Shown piece after piece: positions 17,639 to 24,806 of a stretch of DNA of 42,136 nt. The stretch lies in contig JALWLL010000067.1 of the NCBI GenBank assembly GCA_026996295.1, forward strand, positions 1 to 42,136. The letters are read 5' to 3'. The position numbers were made by a program, and so were the translations under genes. Below the pieces are notes generated by a model. It had not been told where the DNA came from. It was given only the letters and a program-made list of their open reading frames with translations, and searched no databases. The stretch is from Sulfurimonas sp. (lineage in GTDB: Bacteria; Campylobacterota; Campylobacteria; Campylobacterales; Sulfurimonadaceae). Numbering within the stretch: the stretch's first letter is position 1; the number at the start of each line of letters is the position of its first letter.

Positions 17639-18276
17639 TAGTGGTGTCCTCCTACCGGAAGTGTTGTTATCTTGTTAAAGAGTGAATGCCCTTCAATTCT
17701 CTGTGAAGCAAGAGGATTAAGGGTTACATTGCCACCACCGACATAATAATGATGAGGGTTTGTACCTTTCTCCGGCTTACGTACTTGAACGTTACCTTGG
17801 TTGCTTTGAATATATTTGGATATATTTGAAGTTGGATCATCAAGATCACCAAAAATATTTGCCTGTACGGGACAAGCAACAACACACGCCGGCATCATAG
17901 AAGAAGCAACGCGATGCGCACAGTATGTACACTTATCTGCTGTTTGTGTCTGAGGGTCTATATAAATAGCACCATATGGACATGCCATAACACAACCTGC
18001 ACAACCAATACAACGCTCTTTATCTATGTTTACAATTCCATTATCAAGATAGTGCAAAGCACTTACCGGACAGATTCTCTCACAAGGGGCATTTTCACAG
18101 TGGTTACATCTCAGTGGAGTAAAAGTTCTTTTTGTTTCTGGGAACGTTCCCACATCTACATACTTAACACGAAGTCTCCATGTACTCAGCGGAACTTCAT
18201 TTTCCACCTTACATGCGATTTCACATCCTTTACAACCCATGCACAGGTGTAAATCAACCAGGAAACCTAATTGCAT
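17638..18276 (-). CDS. Four-cluster ferredoxin subunit of the molybdoenzyme complex (DmsB/PsrB type)
   Basis: The 212-aa protein carries four [4Fe-4S] binding groups: CMGCKGCEIAC (Cys12-Cys22), CNHC...CERIC, CIGCAGCVMAC and CTYC...CVVAC. It wires electrons between the NrfD anchor and the catalytic subunit. I chose ATG 18276, preceded by AAAGGAG at ideal spacing; the longer upstream start would add an atypical extension. There is no signal peptide, so export is presumably by co-transport with the Tat-bearing catalytic subunit. It is the first gene of the operon; a palindrome lies about 135 bases upstream. Confidence 0.92.
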   Translation of the reverse strand: MQLGFLVDLHLCMGCKGCEIACKVENEVPLSTWRLRVKYVDVGTFPETKRTFTPLRCNHCENAPCERICPVSALHYLDNGIVNIDKERCIGCAGCVMACPYGAIYIDPQTQTADKCTYCAHRVASSMMPACVVACPVQANIFGDLDDPTSNISKYIQSNQGNVQVRKPEKGTNPHHYYVGGGNVTLNPLASQRIEGHSLFNKITTLPVGGHH

Positions 18277-18411
18277 ATATTCTCCTTTAGCCTCATTTTG
18301 CGGCAAGTTTAGTTTTATAACGACAACAAATCTGTTTAAAAAGAGCTCTTATACTTCTAAATATAAAGCCCTTATCTACAAAAATACTATCTAAGTAAAC
18401 CTAAATTCTTT

Positions 18412-18437
18412 CTATCAAAGTGATAAATATTTGATAG
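18412..18437. promoter_or_regulatory. Inverted repeat upstream of the molybdoenzyme operon
   Basis: CTATCAAA (18412-18419) and TTTGATAG (18430-18437) are perfect complements around a ten-base centre, followed on the plus strand by seven Ts. No plus-strand gene precedes it, so a terminator role is unlikely unless it catches an unseen RNA. An operator (TTTGAT half-sites recall Crp/Fnr-type sites, but with different spacing) is an alternative. The rest of 18277-18548 is AT-rich, without a recognisable gene. Confidence 0.4.
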
Positions 18438-18548
18438 TTTTTTTATAAATGGGTAATTTTGAAAAGGTAAATTACAAATAATTTTTAATCTTTTTTCATT
18501 ACCACAAATACAATCTAATCAGATATTTTCAGTTTATATTAATAAACT

Positions 18549-19022
18549 TTATTCATCCAGAAAAAATTCCGGATCATCCAGGCAGTCCATACCGTCTGAA
18601 TGGTCCTTCACATGTGCTCCATAGGTAAAAGTGAGTTCACCACCCATTTTTCCCTGATATAAAACACCACCGGCAACCAACGCCACCAATACTACTGCGG
18701 CAACTTCAGCTTTAAAAACACTTTTAATGCAACCAAACATTTTAAGTGCGGTTGCCAGAACCATTCCTATAAGAAGATAGAGGGCAAAATCTTTATGGGT
18801 CTTTAGAAGTTCTTGACCCTCACTTGAGATCAAAGAAAAAACTTCTGAGCCATCTTCTTTGCCGCTAAAATACGCAGCAATAATAAATATGGCCGCAAAA
18901 AGCATAAAACGGGTAGATATCTTTGACATAAGTTCACTCGGCTTGTAAAGATACGCCAAACCGATGATAAGAGATATGATGGGAAGTGAAATTGCAAAGT
19001 GTGCAATGGGAGGATGTAACAT
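18549..19022 (-). CDS. DUF2231 domain membrane protein
   Basis: The 157-aa protein begins MLHPPIAHFAISLP, the hallmark of DUF2231, and has four hydrophobic segments (about 8-27, 39-51, 81-100 and 105-124), then an acidic tail ending in DCLDDPEFFLDE. The conserved N-terminal histidines suggest haem or metal binding, but function is unknown. It follows hisD by 73 bases on the same strand. A small hairpin covers part of its ribosome binding site. No signal of horizontal origin. Confidence 0.75.
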   Translation of the reverse strand: MLHPPIAHFAISLPIISLIIGLAYLYKPSELMSKISTRFMLFAAIFIIAAYFSGKEDGSEVFSLISSEGQELLKTHKDFALYLLIGMVLATALKMFGCIKSVFKAEVAAVVLVALVAGGVLYQGKMGGELTFTYGAHVKDHSDGMDCLDDPEFFLDE

Positions 19023-19027
19023 AGAAA

Positions 19028-19049
19028 CTCCTTAGTGAAAATTACTAAG
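19028..19049 (-). promoter_or_regulatory. Hairpin overlapping the ribosome site of the DUF2231 gene
   Basis: On the minus strand CTTAGT and ACTAAG (19031-19036 and 19044-19049) form a perfect six-pair stem that includes half of the AAGGAG ribosome site (19028-19033). It could lower translation until unfolded. It is short, so moderate evidence only. Confidence 0.3.
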
Positions 19050-19095
19050 AAATATTCTACATCGTATGTTTATAGTTTTTTCTTATAAAATCAAA

Positions 19096-20388
19096 CTACT
19101 TTTTTAGTCTAACTCTGACCGATTGTTCGTGTGCACTCAGCCCTTCTGTATGTGCTATTAAAGCACACTCTTCACCTATTTCATTGATCGCCTTGTGTGA
19201 AAATGAGATGATCGATGTCTTTTTCATAAAATTTTCAACACCAAGCGGTGAGTAAAACTTTGCAGTTCCCCCGGTTGGAAGTGTGTGGTTTGGTCCTGCC
19301 ACATAATCACCTATCGCTTCTGGAGTATTATGCCCCAAAAAGATCGCTCCAGCATGTTTGATAAGCGGCAAGAGTTCAAACGGAGAGAGTGTCGCGATCT
19401 CAAGGTGTTCCGGAGCGATCTTGTTCATCAAAGAGATCGCCTCTTGCATATCAGAAGTTACAATAATAGCTCCACGTTCCTCTATGGACTTTCTCGCTAT
19501 CTCTTGACGAGGCAGTTTTAAAAGCCATGCCTCAATTTCAACTTTCACCTCATCGGCGAGCTTCTGAGATGGAGTGATAAGTATGGAGCTTGCCATCTCA
19601 TCATGTTCAGCTTGAGATAAAAGATCGATAGCAAGGTGGTTTGCATTGGCACTCTCATCCGCCAATATACCTATCTCACTAGGACCTGCGATCATATCAA
19701 TATTAACATCACCAAAAACCATCTTTTTGGCAGTTGCTACAAAAATATTCCCCGGTCCTGTTATCACATCGACTTTTGCAATATTTTCAGTACCATAAGC
19801 CAGTGCCGCAATAGCTGAAGCTCCACCAACCTTATACACCTCACGCACACCACACAAATGGCAGGCTGCAAGTAAAAGGGAATTTGGTTCATTATCTGGA
19901 GTTGGTGTGCATACAATGATCTTCTCAACACCTGCGACCTGAGCAGGAATGACATTCATCAAAAGTGAAGAGGGGTATGCCGCTTTACCACCGGGGATGT
20001 ATAGACCCGCACTCTCAACAGGTGTGACTCTTTGACCGAGTATAGTTCCATTTGCTTCATCATCAAACCAGGATTTTGGTTTTTGTTTCTCATGATAGGT
20101 TTTTATTCTGTCATATGCCAAGTGAAGTGCGCTTTTGAGTTTTGGCTCAAGCACAGCATAGGCTTCTTCCATAGACTCTGTAGATATTTTCAGATCTTCA
20201 TCACTTTGCGGTGTCCAGTTATCAAACTTGGCAATATGTTTTTTTAAAGCCTCGTTCTTATGTGTTTTAATTTCATCAATGATATTCCCCACGATAGAAC
20301 TCACCTGAGCTATATCCATTTTTCCTCTTTGAAGAAGTTCTTCAAACTCTTGGGGGAAGTGAGAAGATTGAGTATTTGTAAATATCAT
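19096..20388 (-). CDS. hisD: Histidinol dehydrogenase
   Basis: The 430-aa enzyme oxidises L-histidinol to L-histidine in two NAD-dependent steps, the end of histidine synthesis. Visible family segments are the GLYIPGGKAAYPSS loop, the NAD region VDVITGPGNIFV, the zinc and catalytic stretch SQAEHDE, IAPEHLE, and GPNHTLPTGGTA. Length is normal. It stands apart from other his genes, as is common in Campylobacterota. The start has AGGAAAAATTT before ATG and a minus-strand TATAAT at 20419-20424. Confidence 0.97.
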   Translation of the reverse strand: MIFTNTQSSHFPQEFEELLQRGKMDIAQVSSIVGNIIDEIKTHKNEALKKHIAKFDNWTPQSDEDLKISTESMEEAYAVLEPKLKSALHLAYDRIKTYHEKQKPKSWFDDEANGTILGQRVTPVESAGLYIPGGKAAYPSSLLMNVIPAQVAGVEKIIVCTPTPDNEPNSLLLAACHLCGVREVYKVGGASAIAALAYGTENIAKVDVITGPGNIFVATAKKMVFGDVNIDMIAGPSEIGILADESANANHLAIDLLSQAEHDEMASSILITPSQKLADEVKVEIEAWLLKLPRQEIARKSIEERGAIIVTSDMQEAISLMNKIAPEHLEIATLSPFELLPLIKHAGAIFLGHNTPEAIGDYVAGPNHTLPTGGTAKFYSPLGVENFMKKTSIISFSHKAINEIGEECALIAHTEGLSAHEQSVRVRLKK

Positions 20389-20418
20389 AAATTTTTCCTA
20401 CTATTTTTTATTAACGAA

Positions 20419-20424
20419 ATTATA
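20419..20424 (-). promoter_or_regulatory. -10 box of hisD
   Basis: On the minus strand this reads TATAAT, about 30 bases before the hisD ATG, with no clear -35 box, as is usual in this group. Confidence 0.5.
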
Positions 20425-20462
20425 TCTAAAAAACTACCAATACGCTTTTAGATAATCTACGC

Positions 20463-20468
20463 TATAAT
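20463..20468 (+). promoter_or_regulatory. -10 box of the basic-tail hypothetical gene
   Basis: TATAAT lies 34 bases before the ATG at 20503, divergent from the hisD promoter. The leader contains a short attgc/gcaat inverted repeat. Confidence 0.45.
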
Positions 20469-20502
20469 TCCAACAAAAATTGCGTGCAATGAAGGACTTC
20501 TA

Positions 20503-21138
20503 ATGTCATCAAATACCTCCGGGCTCAAACGCCACAACCATATAGTACATCCATGTAAAGATGATGCCAAAACAGCTCTTTTACAGCATATAATCAAGCA
20601 AAACCCAACGCAAACTATTTATGTCATTGCAAACGACACCAAGGAGCTAAAAGAACTTCTTTCACAGCACAACATATCTCTTTACAACGATGAAGAACTT
20701 CAAAGCTCTGAGGATCTTCAGTGTGAGCTTCTTATAAGTTATGATCTTCCGGACTCTGCAGAAAGTTATCTGCAAAGAATCACCCATACAGACAAAGCTC
20801 TCATCTTGCTTGCTGAAACTGAACATAAAAAACTCTATCCCATAGAGACACTTCTTAAAAGAGCTCTCAAACAAGAACAGGTTGAAGGGTTTGAGAGCAC
20901 AAAAGAGGTCTCACACAAATCATCTCAGAAGAGTTTGAAAAAGAAAAAGCCTGCTTCTAAATATTTGGGTAAAGACAAAAACGGTAAAGCTATCTTTTCT
21001 GCAAAAAGTGGTGAACGCAACCATCGTTATGACGGAACACCTAAAAGTGAGAGCGAGAAAGTATCCAGCAAACGCAGAAAGGGTAAAAAGATCTCCATTA
21101 AAGCTATTAAACCAAAAAAAGAGCAAGAGCAAAAGTAA
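20503..21138 (+). CDS. Hypothetical protein with a lysine/arginine-rich C-terminal half
   Basis: I do not recognise this 211-aa protein. The first ~125 residues look globular and mixed alpha/beta (YVIANDTKELKELL, ELLISYDLPDSAESYL), and LISYDLPDSAESYLQRITH resembles the 'DLP...Y.HR.GR' region of superfamily-2 helicase C-terminal domains. Residues from about 140 on are strongly basic and low complexity (SLKKKKPASKYLG, SSKRRKGKKIS). Such a tail suggests RNA or ribosome contact. The start has an AAGGAC site and a -10 box. The cytochrome gene begins 11 bases after its stop. Confidence 0.6.
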   Translation: MSSNTSGLKRHNHIVHPCKDDAKTALLQHIIKQNPTQTIYVIANDTKELKELLSQHNISLYNDEELQSSEDLQCELLISYDLPDSAESYLQRITHTDKALILLAETEHKKLYPIETLLKRALKQEQVEGFESTKEVSHKSSQKSLKKKKPASKYLGKDKNGKAIFSAKSGERNHRYDGTPKSESEKVSSKRRKGKKISIKAIKPKKEQEQK

Positions 21139-21149
21139 AACCTCACACC

Positions 21150-21506
21150 ATGAATAAAGCTCTTTTTCTTCTCATAACCCTAAGCACTCTTTATGCACAG
21201 GACCCCTATGCAGCTCTTTTGTTTCACGGTAACTGCACCACTTGTCATCATGAGCAAAAAACGCTCTCAGCTCCGGCTGTTGTTACCTTTAAAAAACGCT
21301 ATATGGATGCTTTTAAAACAAAAGAAGATTTTATTTTTTATATGTCACAGTGGGTAGTCTCTCCAAAAAAAGAGACCTCTATCATGCATGACGCCATCAA
21401 AAAACACGGACTTATGCCTGAACTTGGATTTGATCTGAGCACCATAGAGATCATCAGTCGCTATATTTACGACACTGACTTCACACAACGCCACCCCAAC
21501 CATTAA
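21150..21506 (+). CDS. Monohaem cytochrome c-like periplasmic protein
   Basis: The 118-aa protein has a signal peptide (MNKALFLLITLSTLYA), then a single haem-binding CTTCH motif (about residues 30-34) and MPELGFDLSTIEI with a candidate axial methionine. Small c-type cytochromes of this kind shuttle electrons in the periplasm. The length leaves room for one haem domain only. No strong ribosome site is visible; it follows the previous stop by 11 bases and may rely on coupling. It converges with the next gene after eight bases. Confidence 0.75.
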   Translation: MNKALFLLITLSTLYAQDPYAALLFHGNCTTCHHEQKTLSAPAVVTFKKRYMDAFKTKEDFIFYMSQWVVSPKKETSIMHDAIKKHGLMPELGFDLSTIEIISRYIYDTDFTQRHPNH

Positions 21507-21514
21507 ACTTCTGC

Positions 21515-21901
21515 TTAGACTAGCTCATCGACCCACTTTTGCATTTTCTCGTTAACGTGGGGAACAGGTGCTTCTAAAAAACTCACCACAAACACCTCTT
21601 TCATTTGTGCAACACCTATGCTTCTAGGACGCACAGCAAGCATACGGGGATCTGGAAGTTTCTCACCAAAACAAAAAACTATGTTTTTAGCATCAAGGAT
21701 ATCAGGGTTGATCACACCCCCTTGTAAACATTTTGTATGTTCATAATGATCAAATACTTCTATAAATGTCGCTACAGGATCAGCGTCTATTTTTTGTTTA
21801 AAATACTCTAACACTTCACTCACATTGTTGCATGGCGTTTTATCGATTGCGATCTCTTGCACATACACCGGGTATTTTTCTAAAATTATCTCTTTATTCA
21901 T
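21515..21901 (-). CDS. Small hypothetical protein, possibly DUF6858
   Basis: The 128-aa protein is soluble and mixed alpha/beta, without signal peptide. It has features such as EVFDHYEHTKCLQGG and NIVFCFGEKLPDP, with two cysteines and several histidines. It seems a small conserved cytoplasmic protein of Campylobacterota, and I tentatively think of DUF6858, but cannot check. The start has a clean AGGAG site inside the tail of a ~41-codon membrane mini-gene upstream on the same strand. Confidence 0.6.
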   Translation of the reverse strand: MNKEIILEKYPVYVQEIAIDKTPCNNVSEVLEYFKQKIDADPVATFIEVFDHYEHTKCLQGGVINPDILDAKNIVFCFGEKLPDPRMLAVRPRSIGVAQMKEVFVVSFLEAPVPHVNEKMQKWVDELV

Positions 21902-21911
21902 CTATCTTCTC

Positions 21912-22037
21912 CTAAAATATTTGTATGGCAAAACCATAAAGTGTAAAACCCACCATAAAAAAGAGTAACATCCTATACATCTGGTAAACAAATTTAAAGA
22001 GTTCATAATTGAGTTTTTTCATATTCTTCTTCACCAT
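21912..22037 (-). CDS. Small membrane protein (about 41 aa)
   Basis: This short frame encodes a basic start (MVKKNMKKLNYELFKF) and one hydrophobic helix (MLLFFMVGFTLYGFAIQIF) ending in TAG. It stops 10 bases before the ATG of the 128-aa gene and contains that gene's ribosome site, as in an operon. An internal ATG (ending 22022), preceded by GGTGAAG, would give a 36-aa form. Single-helix mini-proteins of this type often attach to larger membrane complexes. Evidence is layout and composition only. Confidence 0.45.
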   Translation of the reverse strand: MVKKNMKKLNYELFKFVYQMYRMLLFFMVGFTLYGFAIQIF

Positions 22038-22104
22038 GGCTAAGTTATTTTACAAATTTAACATAGTATTTATAAAAAGTAAATTAATAATTTTCTATAA
22101 TAAT

Positions 22105-22126
22105 TATAAGATATAATAATCTTATA
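22105..22126. promoter_or_regulatory. Palindrome just upstream of the lysine-rich gene promoter
   Basis: TATAAGAT and ATCTTATA are perfect complements around a six-base centre, five bases before the -35 hexamer. This is where an activator or repressor could bind. The AT-rich setting lowers certainty. Confidence 0.4.
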
Positions 22127-22131
22127 TAAAA

Positions 22132-22161
22132 TTGACATTATTTACTTAAAAGTTATATAAT
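22132..22161 (+). promoter_or_regulatory. Near-consensus sigma-70 promoter of the lysine-rich/amr operon
   Basis: TTGACA (22132-22137) and TATAAT (22156-22161) are both perfect, with an 18-base spacer. The start of the lysine-rich gene lies 30 bases downstream with an AAGGA ribosome site. Full -35 boxes are unusual here; the only other one I see in the window is at grpE. Confidence 0.75.
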
Positions 22162-22190
22162 GGTTTTAAGTCAATTATAAAGGATAAGAA

Positions 22191-22439
22191 ATGGCAAAGA
22201 AAGAAAAAAAAGAAGAGAAAAAAAAGAAAAAAGTTGTTGTAGAAGCATCAAAAAGCAAAGCGCCTAAAAAAGAGAAAAAGAAAGAAAAAAAGAAAGATAC
22301 AAAGAAAAAGAAGAAAGAGGATAAAAAGAAACTCAAAGAGAAAGTACCTGCTTCAAAAAAGAGCAAAAAGAGCAAAGCAAAAAAAACAAAAGATTCCAAA
22401 AAGAAATCTAAAAAGAGTGCGAAAAAATCTAAGAAGTAG
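22191..22439 (+). CDS. Lysine-rich basic protein (82 aa)
   Basis: The product is about 56% lysine (46 of 82), with Glu, Ser and Ala making up most of the rest, and no Cys, Gly, Arg, His or aromatic residue. It consists of loose repeats such as EKKKEKKKDTKKKKK and KKSKKSAKKSKK, recalling histone-H1-like or nucleic-acid-binding tails. The promoter and ribosome site argue that it is real. It is 24 bases upstream of amrA and probably cotranscribed. Binding to DNA, RNA or ribosomes is the simplest guess. Because a radical SAM enzyme follows, it could also be a modification substrate, but it lacks Cys or aromatic residues that most such enzymes target. Confidence 0.65.
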   Translation: MAKKEKKEEKKKKKVVVEASKSKAPKKEKKKEKKKDTKKKKKEDKKKLKEKVPASKKSKKSKAKKTKDSKKKSKKSAKKSKK

Positions 22440-22463
22440 CACATGATATAAAGGAGGGTTTAG

Positions 22464-23036
22464 ATGTTAGATCCAATCTTATTACGAATTGCTAAAACCG
22501 CCATTATGAGCCATTTTGAAAGTGTTCACAACATAGACGAAGAGCGGCTTATACAGGAGTATCCCTATCTTGGCAAAGAGGGAGCCTCTTTTGTAACACT
22601 CAACCATCAACACCGGCTGCGTGGTTGTATAGGCTCCATAGTTGCGCACAGACCTCTCATCGAGGATATCGTACAAAATGCGCTCGCAGCCGCATTTCAT
22701 GATCCACGCTTTGCCCCCTTAAGTGCTTCTGAACTACAGGAACTTACTTTGGAAGTCTCCGTTTTAAGTACACCGGAACTTCTCAGATATGATGATTTTG
22801 ATGACCTTGTGCGTAAAGTTCAGCCAAAAATTGATGGCCTCATACTCAAACACGGCCCTTATCAGGGAACATTTTTACCACAGGTCTGGGAGCAACTACC
22901 AACGCCTGAGCAGTTTTTAATCCACCTAAGCATAAAAGCAGGTGCAGATGAATCTATCTATACACAACATCCAACTATTTACAGATATAAAGTTGATGCT
23001 ATAGAGGAGAATTTTGATGAAGTACTCCCGTTATAA
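22464..23036 (+). CDS. amrA: AmmeMemoRadiSam system protein A (AMMECR1 family)
   Basis: The 190-aa protein has the family's signature RLRGCIGSI (near residue 50) and the following AFHDPRFAPL and ELTLEVSVLS segments, covering a complete AMMECR1 domain. AMMECR1 is conserved from archaea to humans with no settled reaction. The start has AAGGAGGG seven bases upstream. The gene overlaps the radical SAM gene by 20 bases and is the first of a complete A-S-B triplet, which supports a joint function. Likely cytoplasmic. Confidence 0.92.
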   Translation: MLDPILLRIAKTAIMSHFESVHNIDEERLIQEYPYLGKEGASFVTLNHQHRLRGCIGSIVAHRPLIEDIVQNALAAAFHDPRFAPLSASELQELTLEVSVLSTPELLRYDDFDDLVRKVQPKIDGLILKHGPYQGTFLPQVWEQLPTPEQFLIHLSIKAGADESIYTQHPTIYRYKVDAIEENFDEVLPL

Positions 23037-24006
23037 AGATGAAAAATCTATCGTTTGCCTGTTATGCAAACATTACTGCACTCTCAAAGAGGGGAAAAAT
23101 GGCATTTGTGGCATAAATTACAACAAAGAAGGAAAGCTCTTTAACAAAACCTATGCTCATCCCAGCGCACTCAACATAGACCCCATCGAGAAAAAGCCCC
23201 TGTACCATTTTCTGCCCTCCTCCTCATCACTATCCCTTGGCACTGTCGGATGTAATTTCAGGTGCCCTTTTTGCCAAAACTATACTATTTCGCAAACATC
23301 AGAGGTTGATGAGAGTATCACCTATATGCCAGAAGATATTGTTGCTCTTGCACTTGAGCATCAAACGCAAAGTATCAGTTACACATATAATGAGCCAACC
23401 ATTTGGTACCCTTATGCCAAAGATATCGGCATTCTCGCTCAAGAAAAAGGGATCAAAAACGTTTTTGTTTCCAGTGGATTTGAATCACAAGAGGTTCTTG
23501 AGGACATGGAATCTTGGCTTGATGCTGCAAATATTGACCTGAAAAGTTTTTCACATGAGTACTATAAAAAAGTACTTAAAACAGATCTCGACGGTGTACT
23601 CGAATCACTCAGAAGCTTTGCAAAAAGCGGTATATGGCTTGAGATCACTACACTTTTGATCCCCGGCATCAATGACTCTCAAAAGGAGATAACACAGATG
23701 GCAGAGTTTATCTCAAGTGAACTTGGTACAGAAATACCTTGGCACTTAAGTGCTTTTCATCCTGATTATAAGATGCGAGACACTCCTCATACTTCACTTG
23801 AGTCTATGTTACGTGCACAAGAGATAGCAAAAAGTTATGCTTTAGAGTATGTTTATCTGGGCAATATACAAACAGATACTGCAACATACTGTCCAAAATG
23901 CAATAATGAGCTCATAAACAGACGAGGATTTCATGCAAAGATCACGGGTATGCATAACGGCAGATGTAAAAAATGTAATGAAAAAATAGTAGGAGTATGG
24001 CAATGA
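23017..24006 (+). CDS. amrS: AmmeMemoRadiSam system radical SAM enzyme
   Basis: The 329-aa protein is a radical SAM enzyme with cluster motif CNFRCPFC (Cys79, Cys83, Cys86). It also has an N-terminal Cys group (CLLCKHYC plus Cys31) and a C-terminal zinc-ribbon-like part (CPKC and CKKC). This matches AmrS, related to pyruvate-formate-lyase activases. It would cleave S-adenosylmethionine to start a radical reaction on an unknown target. ATG 23017 lies inside amrA and follows GAGGAG at good spacing; an upstream TTG is less likely. The stop overlaps the amrB start (ATGA). Confidence 0.93.
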   Translation: MKYSRYKDEKSIVCLLCKHYCTLKEGKNGICGINYNKEGKLFNKTYAHPSALNIDPIEKKPLYHFLPSSSSLSLGTVGCNFRCPFCQNYTISQTSEVDESITYMPEDIVALALEHQTQSISYTYNEPTIWYPYAKDIGILAQEKGIKNVFVSSGFESQEVLEDMESWLDAANIDLKSFSHEYYKKVLKTDLDGVLESLRSFAKSGIWLEITTLLIPGINDSQKEITQMAEFISSELGTEIPWHLSAFHPDYKMRDTPHTSLESMLRAQEIAKSYALEYVYLGNIQTDTATYCPKCNNELINRRGFHAKITGMHNGRCKKCNEKIVGVWQ

Positions 24007-24788
24007 AGCGAGAGATGAGTGTAGCCGGGACATTTTACCCGGCAAGGGCTGTTGAACTTGAGAGATATTTTGAATATTTCAACAAAATATATGAAGAAAA
24101 CTTTGAGATAAACCAAGCTAAAACAAGGGCTGTGATTGTTCCCCATGCAGGCTATATCTACTCAGGATATACCGCCAACATCGCATACAGGGTTTTGCAA
24201 AATCTACCTACGAAGAGCTTCTTAGTGATAGGACCTTCTCACAAAATCGCTTTTAGCGGTATAAGTATGTGCAAGTTTGATGCATATGAAACACCTTTTT
24301 CAAGCATAGAGCCTGCTTCTGATCTTTTTGATGAGCTTAGTAAAAAGTTTGATCTTGCATCTATCCCGCAGGCTCATGCAGAGCACTCTACGGAAGTGCA
24401 GTTCCCCTTTTTAAAATACTATCTGCCCCAAGCCGAAATCCTCGAACTGGTTTACTCCGATGTTGATCCAAACGACGTTGCCAAGATCATCTCCTATGTG
24501 TTAAAACATGAACAATGGGGTGTAATCATCAGTACAGATCTGAGCCATTTTTACTCCCTTGAGGATGCCAATAAACTTGATGGCATCTGTTTGGATGCGA
24601 TTGAAAAAGTAGATGCGGCAGCGCTTCATCATGGATGTGAAGCGTGTGGGAAAATAGGCATAGCTGCCATGCTTACAAGCGCAAAAGAGCTTGGAATGCA
24701 CTCACATATACTCGACTACAGAACAAGCGCCGATGCAAGCAATGACACAAAAAGTGTGGTAGGGTATGTGAGTGCTTACTTTAACTAA
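24003..24788 (+). CDS. amrB: AmmeMemoRadiSam system protein B (Memo-like)
   Basis: The 261-aa protein belongs to the Memo family, related in fold to class III non-haem iron dioxygenases. The expected metal-site segments are present: HAGYIYSGYTA, VIGPSH, STDLSHF, and the conserved cysteine in EACGKIG. Human MEMO1 has been linked to redox and iron biology; the bacterial role is unknown. I chose ATG 24003, seven bases after AGGAG; an ATG six bases earlier lies too close to that site. The start overlaps the amrS stop by four bases. Confidence 0.92.
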   Translation: MKREMSVAGTFYPARAVELERYFEYFNKIYEENFEINQAKTRAVIVPHAGYIYSGYTANIAYRVLQNLPTKSFLVIGPSHKIAFSGISMCKFDAYETPFSSIEPASDLFDELSKKFDLASIPQAHAEHSTEVQFPFLKYYLPQAEILELVYSDVDPNDVAKIISYVLKHEQWGVIISTDLSHFYSLEDANKLDGICLDAIEKVDAAALHHGCEACGKIGIAAMLTSAKELGMHSHILDYRTSADASNDTKSVVGYVSAYFN

Positions 24789-24794
24789 CTTTGA

Positions 24795-24800
24795 TACAAT
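24795..24800 (+). promoter_or_regulatory. -10 box of the cupin gene, possibly leaderless
   Basis: TACAAT ends six bases before the cupin ATG, so a transcript starting at the usual distance would begin at the start codon. There is also no clear ribosome site. Read-through from the amr operon is an alternative. Confidence 0.35.
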
Positions 24801-24806
24801 GCTCTT

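Noticed and set aside
22175-22444. Antisense 89-aa Phe/Leu-rich frame over the lysine-rich gene
   Set aside because: Poly-Phe/Ser is what the complement of AAA/AAG codons gives; the plus strand has the promoter and ribosome site.
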